Shown one piece after another: positions 51,468 to 60,069 of a stretch of 64,000 bases of DNA (the stretch's first letter is position 1; every line of letters begins with the position of its first letter). Made by a program: the position numbers and the translations under genes. The notes under the pieces are model-generated. The model was not told the origin of the DNA. It worked only from the letters and a program-made list of their open reading frames with translations, and did no database searches. Origin of the DNA: Ferrimonas gelatinilytica (GTDB lineage Bacteria; Pseudomonadota; Gammaproteobacteria; Enterobacterales; Shewanellaceae). Location of the stretch: contig NZ_BAABLF010000001.1 in NCBI RefSeq assembly GCF_039544205.1, positions 182,043 to 246,042 on the forward strand, given 5' to 3'.

Positions 51468-51618
51468 GGCGCTAGGTTCTAGGTTCTATTCTAAGAGCGA
51501 GAGCCCAATATCCTGCTCCTATCGCTGTTCCTAGAACCTAGGCACTTCTTTAGTACCTAGCATCCTGCTCTTACCGCTCTTCCCTAGAACCCAGGCTTTT
51601 CCCTAGTACCTAGCGCCT
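51468..51618. repeat. Heptamer-family repeat debris between S23-like and SLBB genes
   Basis: The stretch has GCTAGGTTCTAGGTTCTATTCTAAG at one end and the inverse units TTCCTAGAACCTAGGC, TAGTACCTAGC and CCTAGAACCCAGGC at the other, so it is an imperfect inverted pair rather than a clean array. Confidence 0.8.
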
Positions 51619-51621
51619 TCC

Positions 51622-54378
51622 TTAAATAATGTTAAGGGCGGAGATGGCGACGGCGGTGTTGTAGATGATGCCGGTGACCTGGCTCCAGAGGGTCAGGTTG
51701 TCTTTGTAGGCGGTATCCAGCGGCATAATGATGGTGTCGCCGGCCCGCAGGGTTTGCTTGCCGCCGAACCAGAAGCTGGACTTGGGTATCATCACGGAGC
51801 CATCGGCCCGCACCACGTACATCCGGCTGGTGTCCGCCCGCCGGGTGCTGCCGCCGGAAAGTTTCACGTAGTCTTTCACCGTCATTCGTCCATCGAAACG
51901 ATGAGAAGCCGGGTGCTGAACCTCACCCATCACGGCAATGGTCTGGCGCATCGGCGGGATGTAGATAAGGTCTCCGCCTTCGGCGATCAGGTTATGCTCA
52001 GCGTCCTTGGCCTGAATGGCATTGAAGTCCACCACCATGCGGCCTGTTGCCTTCAGCTTTTCCAGCTGTGCCAGCATCGCATTGGTATCCGCCACCGAGG
52101 CGTAACTGCCCGCCTCCGAGAGCGTCCGGTTCGCCAACTCCTTGCGCAGCCCCATCACCACCCGCTGGATCTCCAGCTGCTCCTGGCGGCGCACGGATTC
52201 ACGGGTGAACACCCCCCCATAGGGGTAGGCATACTCGGTAAAGCCACCGGCACGCGTGATCACATCCGCGAGGGTTTCCCCTTTGTGGATGGCGTAGATC
52301 CCGGGGAAACGCACCTCGCCGCGGATCTCTACCGTCGGGGTGTTTTGCCAGTCCGGCTTGGCGAAGACGTTCAAACGGTCTCGGCTTTGGAGGGCAATAT
52401 CCACGCTACCATCGCCTGCCAAAAGCTCATTGAGGCGGATCGACAGGTGATGGATAGAGGTACCCGAAAGATCGTTAGACAGGGTCCGGGACAGTTCCGC
52501 CTGGTCCAGGTAGGCGCTCTCCTTCAAGCCGCCGGCCAAGGCAATCAGGTCTGACACCTTGGCGCCTTCCACCAAGGGGTAAAGCCCAGGGTTGGCCACC
52601 TCGCCATCGATGGCGACCACTTTCACGCCCTGATCAAAGCGTGCCTGGCCGTTCAGCTTGGCCAATACGGGAAACAGCAGCTCACGGCGGGTCAACTGAG
52701 ACGACATCTCGATAAGCACATCGTGCTGGAACAGCGCCGTCAGGATGCGGTACTTCAGATCTTCGCTGTTTTTCGCCTTGGCACTGTCGCTACCGCCGTC
52801 GTCCTGAACCGCGACCCCGGCCACTTCCTTTCTTTCAGCGAGCGTCGTGCGCTCACTGAGTTTATCGAGGCCTATCGCCGCCTCGTCGGTGTTAACGCGG
52901 GCACTGGCTTGCAGAGACTGCTCTTCCGACAGCTCTTCGAACAGCTTGCCGAGCTCACGGCGATCCAGCGCTTCATCGCGGTCGTTAAATACGAGGATCT
53001 TATCTCGCGGCATCAGCATGAGGTCTTCCACGCTTCCGGGATGGCGGATCGCTTCAGCCAGGTCGAAACCTTGCACTTCGATATCCCCGCGGACATTGCG
53101 CTCTCTCACAATCAACGCGTAACCGATGTCGCTGTTCCAGGTCAGGTCCGCAGAGAGGGAGCGCAGGATGTTGGAGACCCGCATGCCATCTTGCCACTGG
53201 TAGTTACCCGGGCGGGCAACGGCGCCGACCAGAGTCACGGCGCCATCAAGCTCGTCGCTGCTGGAGCGGACCTGCAAACGGTCCCCGTCCTGCGCGCGCA
53301 TCGATTTACCGGCGTTGGCAGTAAGATCCACATTGACGATGCTGCGTTGGTGGCGACGGTTGAATCGCTCCACCACAGACGCGGACGGATAGGCCCCCGG
53401 CAGGGTACCCCCGGCCATCGCCAGAATGTCTGCCATGGTTTCACCACCGGCAAGCTCGTAGATCGCCGGGCGACGGACATCACCTTCGACAGCAACTGTT
53501 GCGTTCACGGTGGGCACAAACACCACGTCACCGGACTGCAGGCGCAGGTCCCCGGAGGCATCGCCACGCATCAGGAGGTCGTAGGCGTCGAACTGCCCCA
53601 CCAGCTCCCCATCACGGCGGATCTGGATGTTACGCAGTGAGCCGATTTCACGCAGGCCACCCGCCATCGTCAGGGCGTGGGAGGCGGTACTCAGGGCGCT
53701 GACGGTATAGGAGCCCGGGCGGTAAGCTTCCCCGGCCACAAAAATACGGATGGAGCGCAACTCACCCATGGTGATGTTGGCCTTACGGCCAATGAGCTGC
53801 TCCTTCGCCGAGGTTTTCAGCAGATCCCGCATCTCGGAGAAGGTCAGCCCCGCTACGTGGATGGGGCCCAGCTGAGGCAGGTCGATGCTGCCATTGCGGT
53901 TGATGATAACCCTGTGGGTTTCGGTTTCCTTGCCGTAGAGATGAATACGCAGTTCATCTCCCGGCCCCAGAACGTAGTTTGCCGGCACAGGCACATCGCT
54001 GACCGGGGCATAGGTTGAGGGCTCACCCTCGAAGAGTTCGTAACCGTAAGGCCGTAGCTGCCCGTCATCGAAAGGCTCTGCATCCTGCTCGAATTCAAAA
54101 AATGGCAACTCCGGCCCCCCCCTTGGGGTGAGCAACGGTTGAGCAGGCTCCTGATAATTACTTCGGGCGCTTCCTCCGCCGCCAGAGCCTAAATAGGCAT
54201 TGATAAGCGCGGGGTCGATACCGAATTGCCGGGCAAGGCGCTGTTGCTCTGAGGCCGGCAAGCGCTTGAACTGCTCAATCATCTCCGGGGAGGGGGCCGG
54301 CATGGCGTGCACGACCTGAGAAAGTAACAGCGGTAAAGTAATCAGCAGCGAAGTCAGTCGTTTAAAGCGTTTTTTCAT
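51622..54378 (-). CDS. SLBB-domain polysaccharide export protein
   Basis: The product is 918 residues. A signal peptide ends near VVHAMPAP. A poly-saccharide export (Wza-like) N-domain starts at about residue 145 (YVLGPGDELRIHLYGKETE), followed by five or more SLBB domains (for example IFVAGEAYRPGSYTVSALS, VAVEGDVRRPAIYELAGGET, VEIRGEVRFPGIYAIHKGET, IAVMGEVQHPASHRFDGRMT). It resembles the large WbfF-type proteins of Vibrio and Shewanella O-antigen/capsule loci, which help move polysaccharide across the outer membrane. I start at the ATG at 54378; the open frame extends to 54522 but the extra residues are not signal-like. No good Shine-Dalgarno is visible. Confidence 0.88.
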   Translation of the reverse strand: MKKRFKRLTSLLITLPLLLSQVVHAMPAPSPEMIEQFKRLPASEQQRLARQFGIDPALINAYLGSGGGGSARSNYQEPAQPLLTPRGGPELPFFEFEQDAEPFDDGQLRPYGYELFEGEPSTYAPVSDVPVPANYVLGPGDELRIHLYGKETETHRVIINRNGSIDLPQLGPIHVAGLTFSEMRDLLKTSAKEQLIGRKANITMGELRSIRIFVAGEAYRPGSYTVSALSTASHALTMAGGLREIGSLRNIQIRRDGELVGQFDAYDLLMRGDASGDLRLQSGDVVFVPTVNATVAVEGDVRRPAIYELAGGETMADILAMAGGTLPGAYPSASVVERFNRRHQRSIVNVDLTANAGKSMRAQDGDRLQVRSSSDELDGAVTLVGAVARPGNYQWQDGMRVSNILRSLSADLTWNSDIGYALIVRERNVRGDIEVQGFDLAEAIRHPGSVEDLMLMPRDKILVFNDRDEALDRRELGKLFEELSEEQSLQASARVNTDEAAIGLDKLSERTTLAERKEVAGVAVQDDGGSDSAKAKNSEDLKYRILTALFQHDVLIEMSSQLTRRELLFPVLAKLNGQARFDQGVKVVAIDGEVANPGLYPLVEGAKVSDLIALAGGLKESAYLDQAELSRTLSNDLSGTSIHHLSIRLNELLAGDGSVDIALQSRDRLNVFAKPDWQNTPTVEIRGEVRFPGIYAIHKGETLADVITRAGGFTEYAYPYGGVFTRESVRRQEQLEIQRVVMGLRKELANRTLSEAGSYASVADTNAMLAQLEKLKATGRMVVDFNAIQAKDAEHNLIAEGGDLIYIPPMRQTIAVMGEVQHPASHRFDGRMTVKDYVKLSGGSTRRADTSRMYVVRADGSVMIPKSSFWFGGKQTLRAGDTIIMPLDTAYKDNLTLWSQVTGIIYNTAVAISALNII

Positions 54379-54604
54379 GGTGACAGCAGGATCCATTGCA
54401 GAGCATCCGAAAACCTCAAGGGTGTTAGCGGGCACTATCGCACAAAGTATTGTTTTCATTGTTGAGCGAAAATATCCGGGGCGAGATTTTACCACGCTTC
54501 CGCCCTTGGGTGTCGCTCCCAAAGTGCGTAAGGGTCGATTTTTTTGAGGGGGCCTTGCCCGTTCTCAGCAAAGCCCCGTGGGTCAAATCAGCGGTTTCGG
54601 GCGG

Positions 54605-55111
54605 TCAGCGCCGGGTAAAGGACAGGTTGTCCAGGCTGACGCGCTGAGTTTTTCCCATCATTTCAAGCAAAAGCACGCTGCGGCGTGCACCGTCAGGCTC
54701 GGCGTAGATCGCACAAAGCGATGCAAACGGCCCGTCGGTGATGGTGACTTTCTCGCCACTTTTTGGCAACGACGACTCGGTAAGCGGCTCTTTGCTCTCC
54801 TGCTCCCGAGCCTGCATCTGCCTCAATCCCACCACGAGGCTGGTTTCCACCGGCAAAAGCTGCCCCTGGGTCCGCACGATGGAGGAAACCCCTGGGGTGC
54901 TCCGGATTGCTTGGATAGGTGTGATGCAGGGGTCGAAACGAACAAAGAGATAATTGGGAAACAACGGCTGGGCTTCCATCACCCGTTTCCCACGCTTTAA
55001 GCGTTCGACATTTATCTCCGGCAAGAAGGTGGCGAGGTGCTGGTTTTCGAGTGCCGCCTGTGCCCGCTTTTCCTGCTTGCCTTTGCAGTACAAGAGGTAC
55101 CAACTCTGCAT
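54605..55111 (-). CDS. rfaH: RfaH-type transcription antiterminator
   Basis: RfaH is a NusG paralogue that loads onto RNA polymerase at ops sites and lets it read through long polysaccharide operons. The product is 168 residues. MQSWYLLYCKGKQEKRAQAA at the start, LFPNYLFVRFDP and STPGVSSIVR are the NusG/RfaH N-domain, and EKVTITDGPFASLCAIYAE the KOW region. AGAGGGA precedes the ATG at 55111; the open frame upstream is not conserved. It heads the polysaccharide locus. An ops-like element lies before rfbB. Confidence 0.93.
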   Translation of the reverse strand: MQSWYLLYCKGKQEKRAQAALENQHLATFLPEINVERLKRGKRVMEAQPLFPNYLFVRFDPCITPIQAIRSTPGVSSIVRTQGQLLPVETSLVVGLRQMQAREQESKEPLTESSLPKSGEKVTITDGPFASLCAIYAEPDGARRSVLLLEMMGKTQRVSLDNLSFTRR

Positions 55112-55371
55112 AACGTCCCTCTTCCACTTACCGCTTGTTCCATTGCCGTGAGCGCCAAGTTCACACCCGATTGAGGAGTGAACCGGTAGCTTGGTGGAAG
55201 GGATGATACCAAGGCGGAATCGATGCGCAAGGGAGTGAGTTTGGTTCATTCGATTGGATCACGATTACGGCCTTTGAGCCTTGCGGTATTTCGGGGGCTT
55301 AGGTCGTCATGTAGGCAATCTCTTACGAAATAATGCGAGAGCGTTACGGGCACGAAACCCGGTTGGGGGCG
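55112..55371. other. Upstream region of rfaH
   Basis: No gene is seen. It should hold the rfaH promoter. The sequence runs into the heptamer array at 55372. Confidence 0.4.
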
Positions 55372-55504
55372 TTCTGGGTTCTGGGTTCTGGGTTCTGGGT
55401 TCTAGGTTCTGGGTTCTCGGTTCTCGGTTCTCGGTTCTCGGTTCTCGGTTCTCGGTTCTCGGTTCTGGGTTCTGGGTTCTGGGTTCTGGGTTCTAGGTTC
55501 TAGG
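55372..55504. repeat. Variant heptamer array (19 copies, TTCTGGG/TTCTCGG/TTCTAGG)
   Basis: Nineteen head-to-tail heptamers occupy 133 bases. They fall in blocks: mainly TTCTGGG, then seven TTCTCGG, then four TTCTGGG, then two TTCTAGG, with one TTCTAGG inside the first block. Neighbouring units tend to be alike, as expected from slippage. Most units lack the TAG of the common form. The array begins just after a REP-free stretch and ends 27 bases before REP family B. Confidence 0.95.
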
Positions 55505-55530
55505 TTCCTAAGAGCATAATGCCCGCAAAT

Positions 55531-56099
55531 CCGTAGGTTGCCGCTAAGCTCGCGAAGCGCAACGTTGGGGCAATGGGAGTGACATTCCCGCGCTTCGTTG
55601 CTCTCAGCGCAGGCTACGTAAGGGATAACCGGCGCGAGATGGCGCAAAACCGTAGGTTGCTGCTGAGCTCGCGAAGCGCAACATCGAGGCATTGTTCGAG
55701 GACAACCCCGCGCTTCGTTGCTCTCAGCGCAGGCTACACAAGGGATAAATGGATAACCGGGACGAGATGGCCCGCAAACCCGTAGGTTGCTGCTGAGCCC
55801 GCGAAGCGCAACATCGAGGCATTGTTCGCGGACATACATAAGGGATAGATGAGGGACAACGGTAATGCCATTCCCGCGCTTCGCTGCACTCAGCGCAGGC
55901 TACATGAGGGATAAATGGATAACCGACGCGAGATGGCCCCAAAACCGTAGGTTGCCGCTGAGCTCGCGAAGCGCAACGTTGGGGCAATGGGAGTGTCATC
56001 CCCGCGCTTCGCTGCGCTCAGCGCAGGCTACATAAGGGATAAATGAGAGACGACGGTAATGCCACTCCCGCTGCTGAGCCCGCGAAGCGCAGGCTACAT
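55531..56099. repeat. REP-like family B cluster, four full units and one partial
   Basis: Units lie at 55531-55619, 55651-55738, 55781-55904 and 55946-56032, with a partial at 56070-56099. Each starts with CGTAGGTTGCCGCTGAGCTC or a close form, then GCGAAGCGCAACG, a middle of variable length, then CCCGCGCTTCGTTGCTCTCA and GCGCAGGCTAC, the inverse of the start. Linkers (AAGGGATAAATGGATAACCG) are also conserved. Further copies lie at 57947, 58034 and 62396. No RAYT gene is beside them. The remaining gap to 56366 shows no gene. Confidence 0.92.
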
Positions 56100-56366
56100 G
56101 AAATTAGGATGTGATTGGCGACAGGCTGCGCTTGAAAGCCCATTGCTGATGCATTTTTAGGCGGTCAATGGTGGGAAAATAAGCACGCCGCGGCAGTGTA
56201 CACCTTGCATACAGAGATTAACCTCGCTCACGCTTTCATCTTGTTGACGATCTGGTTAAGGTAAGCGACTGCCGCTCGCGGGTATAAACAACCTGTGGTT
56301 CAAGCGGAGGAGCGAGCTCTGGACGGCTCGACTCTGATAATGATAACGAATCAGGTATACACGCTC

Positions 56367-57872
56367 ATGAGCTCTCACACTGTCGACCGTGGCGAATTCC
56401 TTGGCCACCCGAAAGGTCTCTTCCTCCTTTTTACTACCGAACTCTGGGAACGCTTCAGTTACTACGCAATGCGCGCCATTCTGGTGCTCTATCTCGTGGA
56501 TCGCGTTTCCGAACAGGGCGGTGGCGGCCTTGGCTGGAGCCAGGCTGATGCCCTCTCTCTCTACGGGACATTCACCGGCGCGGTCTACCTGACGCCGCTC
56601 ATCGGTGGCTGGCTGGCCGACAATGTGCTGGGGCAACGCAAGGCGATCCTGATTGGTGGTGCCATGATGGCCATCGGCCAATTCATGCTGGGTACCCCAC
56701 ACACCTGGATCCCGGGCATGGAGACCACGGTTTTCTACATCGGCCTGGCGACTCTGATCCTGGGTAACGGCCTGTTCAAGCCCAACATCTCCACCATGGT
56801 CGGCGACCTCTATAAAGAGGGTGACCACCGTCGCGACGGCGCCTTCACCATCTTCTACATGGGGATCAACCTGGGTGCCGCCCTTTCCGGCTTCCTGGTG
56901 GCCTGGGCCTACACCCAGTTCGGACACACCGAAGTGGTCAACGGCCAGGAGATCTTCGTCAACGACTGGCAGGCCGGCTTTGTCCTGGCGGGTATCGGCA
57001 TGGTGCTCTCCCTGATCATCCAGTTTGTCTGGGCGCAGAAGTTGCTGGGTGACATCGGTACCGTCCCTGCGGCCAAGCTGGATCGTGCCCAAAACCAGGG
57101 CAGCCGCAAAGAGCCGCTGACCGCTCAGGAGCGGGACCGCATCAAGGTGATCATGGTGATGGGTCTTTTCACCATCATCTTCTGGGCGGGCTTCGAGCAG
57201 GCCGGCGGCCTGATGAACCTGTTCACCAACGAGTTTACCGACCGCACCATCGGCACCTGGGAGGTGCCGACCACCTGGTTCCAGTCTCTAAACGCCATCT
57301 TTATCGTGATCTTTGCCCCCGTTATCGCCTCCATCTGGGTGCGCCTGGGCAGCAAGGAGCCGAACTCCCCGGTGAAGTTCGCCCTCGGCCTGGTGCTTCT
57401 GGCCGTCGGTTTCCTGTTTATGATCGGCGCCGTTATCGAGATGGATGGTGACCCGACCAACAAGTCTTCCATGTGGTGGCTGGTGGGTGCTTACCTGTTC
57501 CATACCCTGGGTGAACTCTGCCTCTCCCCCATCGGCCTCTCCATGGTGACTAAGCTGGCGCCGCTGCGCATCGCCTCCCTGATGATGGGCGCCTGGTTCC
57601 TGTTCATCGCCATGGCCAACAAGATTGCCGGGGTGATCGGTTCCTTCATCGGCCACGGTGGCGAAAAGGAGGAGCAGTTGATGAACGCCCTCTCCATCTT
57701 CGGCGGCATCGCGGTTACCGCTACCCTGTCTGGCCTGATCCTCTACTTCATGTCCGACAAGCTGGTGGACTGGATGCACGGCGCGGAAGACTCCTCGCCC
57801 AAGAGCGAACTGGAAGCGCTGGAGGAGGAGGTCGCTGTGACTGCCGACCACGAAGCGCTGCCCAAGAGCTAA
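56367..57872 (+). CDS. POT-family di-/tripeptide permease
   Basis: The product is 501 residues with about fourteen hydrophobic helices. GHPKGLFLLFTTELWERFSY carries the family motif ExxER-like ELWERFSYY, GGWLADNVLGQRKAILIGG the MFS loop 2-3 motif, and FTIFYMGINLGAALSGFL the PTR2 signature FYxxINxGSL. The protein should import di- and tripeptides with protons. I start at the ATG at 56367 (MSSHTVDRGEF); upstream in-frame starts at 56295 and 56340 lack conserved residues. Flanked by REP repeats on both sides. A clean terminator follows. Confidence 0.94.
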   Translation: MSSHTVDRGEFLGHPKGLFLLFTTELWERFSYYAMRAILVLYLVDRVSEQGGGGLGWSQADALSLYGTFTGAVYLTPLIGGWLADNVLGQRKAILIGGAMMAIGQFMLGTPHTWIPGMETTVFYIGLATLILGNGLFKPNISTMVGDLYKEGDHRRDGAFTIFYMGINLGAALSGFLVAWAYTQFGHTEVVNGQEIFVNDWQAGFVLAGIGMVLSLIIQFVWAQKLLGDIGTVPAAKLDRAQNQGSRKEPLTAQERDRIKVIMVMGLFTIIFWAGFEQAGGLMNLFTNEFTDRTIGTWEVPTTWFQSLNAIFIVIFAPVIASIWVRLGSKEPNSPVKFALGLVLLAVGFLFMIGAVIEMDGDPTNKSSMWWLVGAYLFHTLGELCLSPIGLSMVTKLAPLRIASLMMGAWFLFIAMANKIAGVIGSFIGHGGEKEEQLMNALSIFGGIAVTATLSGLILYFMSDKLVDWMHGAEDSSPKSELEALEEEVAVTADHEALPKS

Positions 57873-57891
57873 CCATTTCGCTTGTGATGAT

Positions 57892-57920
57892 AAAAAGCCT
57901 CTGAACTTCAGAGGCTTTTT
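57892..57920. terminator. Intrinsic terminator of the POT permease gene
   Basis: The perfect stem AAAAAGCCTCTGAA / TTCAGAGGCTTTTT has a one-base loop. Nearly the same hairpin follows wzc at 62298. Confidence 0.93.
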
Positions 57921-57946
57921 AATTTGAGCTAGTGACATTAACTGTT

Positions 57947-58148
57947 CCCGCGCTTCGCTGTGCTCAGCGCAGGCTACGGCTGCGAGGCGGAACATCGGTT
58001 AGCACATCGGAGGGATCCCGAGGTTCGCCAACCCGTAGGTTGCCGCTGAGATTGCGAAGCCCAACGTTGAGACGACCGAGAAGCATAACGCGGAGACGAA
58101 ACGCATATCGAGGGATCCCGTGCTTCGCTACGCTCAACACAGGCTACG
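57947..58148. repeat. REP-like family B, half unit and full unit
   Basis: A closing half (CCCGCGCTTCGCTGTGCTCA, then GCGCAGGCTACG) lies at 57947-57979. A full unit starts with CGTAGGTTGCCGCTGAGATT at 58034 and closes with TGCTTCGCTACGCTCAACAC and AGGCTACG at 58148. The rest of the gap up to 58429 should hold the wza-wzb-wzc promoter; no clear boxes are seen. Confidence 0.88.
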
Positions 58149-58429
58149 ACCCCGAAGCGCAACATGATGCCGCATCGGGAACCTAACGGTGCAGTAACCC
58201 AGTAAACCATGCAGGTTGACGCGGAAAGGTCAATTTCTGAACCTCGCTCAATGTGAGCCAGTTCAAGGTCAATGGCGACACATTCTGTGCGAGATCACCC
58301 TATGGACAAATGTGCTAGCTCTTAACCAAATTGCCTTGATGCCCACTTCCTTTGCCACACGCTGTTCATTAGAATCATGTGTCATTTTACCTATCCGTTT
58401 TACTACCTCGATCAGCCTCAGGAGTTGCC

Positions 58430-59548
58430 TTGAACGCCTTTTACCAAAAATGGAAAGCCCCGTTGGTGGGACTTTCTCTGTCCATCGCTTTGGCAGGATG
58501 CGCGGTCCCGGGATCTTACGTCTACGATGACAGCGCCGAGGGTAAAACCGATCAGGTCGATAACTTACGCATCCAGCTGGTGACGCCGGAGTTGCTGCGC
58601 AAGCTGAAAAAGCCGGAAGCCCAGGTGCAGATCAACCCTGTGCTGGACAGCGAGATCAGCCGTTACGATTACCGCGTCGGCGCCGGTGACGTCCTGAGCA
58701 TCACCGTCTGGGATCACCCTGAGCTGACCATTCCCGCGGGCTCCTACCGCAGTGCGGAGGACGCGGGTAACTGGGTCCATAACGACGGCACCATCTTCTA
58801 TCCCTATATCGGCTCCGTTCAGGTCAATGGCCTGACGGTCACGGAGATCCGCGACATCGTGGCCCGTCGCCTCAGCAAGTACATCGAGGAGCCCCAGGTG
58901 GATGTCTCCGTGGCCGCGTTCCGCTCCCAGCGGATCTACGTCACCGGGGAGGTGCAAAACCCCGGGCAGCAGGCGATCACTAACGTTCCCCTGACCGTGC
59001 TTGACGCCATCAACTCCGCCAAAGGCTTGTCAGAAGACGCCGATTGGCGCCATGTTGTCCTGACCCGCCAGGGCCAGGAGGTCTCACTCTCCCTGCACAG
59101 CCTGTTCGAGAACGGCGACCTGACGCAGAACCACCTGCTGCGCCATAACGACGTGCTCCATGTGCCACGCAACGACTACCAGAAGGTGTTTGTCCTGGGT
59201 GAAGTCAATGAGCCGCAACCTGTGATGATACAGCGGGCAGGACTCTCCCTGGCCGAAGCGCTGGCCGAGGTGGGCGGCCTCAACGAGGGCCAGGCGGATG
59301 CCAGCGGCGTCTTCGTGATCCGCGCCAATGCGCCGGACGCGGAGGAGTTCGCCAGCGTCTACCAGATCAACCTCAAGGATGCCCGCAGCTACGTATTTGC
59401 AGACCAGTTCGAGCTGCAGGCCCGGGACATGGTGTACGTGACCACGCAACCGGTTGGCCGCTGGAACCGCATACTGGGTCAGCTGATGCCGACCATCAAC
59501 GCCATCTACCAGTCCACCCGTTCTATCACGGAGATCAACGACATATGA
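58430..59548 (+). CDS. wza: Wza-like outer-membrane polysaccharide export lipoprotein
   Basis: The product is 372 residues, close to Wza length. The signal ends in the lipobox LAGC (Cys near residue 24). The export domain follows (YRVGAGDVLSITVWDHPELT, FYPYIGSVQVNGLTVTEIRD) and then SLBB-like domains (IYVTGEVQNPGQQAITNVPL, VFVLGEVNEPQPVMIQRAGL). A C-terminal helix should cross the outer membrane. I start at the TTG at 58430, because AGGAG lies five bases ahead and the resulting signal peptide is typical; the only upstream Met (58379) adds 17 unlikely residues. First in a wza-wzb-wzc operon. Confidence 0.92.
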   Translation: MNAFYQKWKAPLVGLSLSIALAGCAVPGSYVYDDSAEGKTDQVDNLRIQLVTPELLRKLKKPEAQVQINPVLDSEISRYDYRVGAGDVLSITVWDHPELTIPAGSYRSAEDAGNWVHNDGTIFYPYIGSVQVNGLTVTEIRDIVARRLSKYIEEPQVDVSVAAFRSQRIYVTGEVQNPGQQAITNVPLTVLDAINSAKGLSEDADWRHVVLTRQGQEVSLSLHSLFENGDLTQNHLLRHNDVLHVPRNDYQKVFVLGEVNEPQPVMIQRAGLSLAEALAEVGGLNEGQADASGVFVIRANAPDAEEFASVYQINLKDARSYVFADQFELQARDMVYVTTQPVGRWNRILGQLMPTINAIYQSTRSITEINDI

Positions 59549-59982
59549 TGAAGTTCGATAACATCTTAGTGGTGTGCGTCGGCAACATCTGTCGATCCCC
59601 CACCGCGGAAGCGATGCTCAAGGCCCGCTACCCGGAAAAGCAGATCAGCAGCGCCGGTGTCGGCGCCCTGGTGGGCAAGCCGGTGGACCCCAAGGCGGCG
59701 AGGTTACTGGAGCAGGCAGGACTGCCCCATCAGGATCACCGCGCCCGCCAGCTGACCCAGGAGATCGCCCGGGAGGCGGACCTGATCCTGGTGATGGAGC
59801 CGGGGCACATCGGCGCCGTGACCCAGATCGCCCCCTTCTCCCATGGCAAGGTGTTCCTGCTGGGCAAGTGGCTGGGAGACCTGGCGATCCCGGATCCTTA
59901 CCGCCAGTCTGAGGAAGCTTTTGCCCATGTTTACGGACTGATGGAAAAAGCCTGTAACGGCTGGAGCAAGGTACTGGGTTAG
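59545..59982 (+). CDS. wzb: Low-molecular-weight protein tyrosine phosphatase
   Basis: Wzb dephosphorylates the Wzc kinase, a cycle needed for capsule or exopolysaccharide assembly. The product is 145 residues. The P-loop is CVGNICRSPTAEA (catalytic Cys11, Arg17), and PDPYRQSEEAF near residue 115 holds the general acid Asp. The ATG overlaps the wza stop by four bases (ATGA). A second Met follows directly. wzc starts 87 bases downstream. Confidence 0.95.
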   Translation: MMKFDNILVVCVGNICRSPTAEAMLKARYPEKQISSAGVGALVGKPVDPKAARLLEQAGLPHQDHRARQLTQEIAREADLILVMEPGHIGAVTQIAPFSHGKVFLLGKWLGDLAIPDPYRQSEEAFAHVYGLMEKACNGWSKVLG

Positions 59983-60069
59983 CCCCTGCACCGCCTCCAA
60001 ACGCTTTGACTGCATCTTGGTGGCTGCTCGCCGAGCGCCACACGCAACAACCAACGAAATGAGACCACT

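Noticed and set aside
55281..55496. A 71-codon plus-strand frame with LGSRF repeats
   Set aside because: It is a translation of the heptamer array at 55372 with no start signal or homology.
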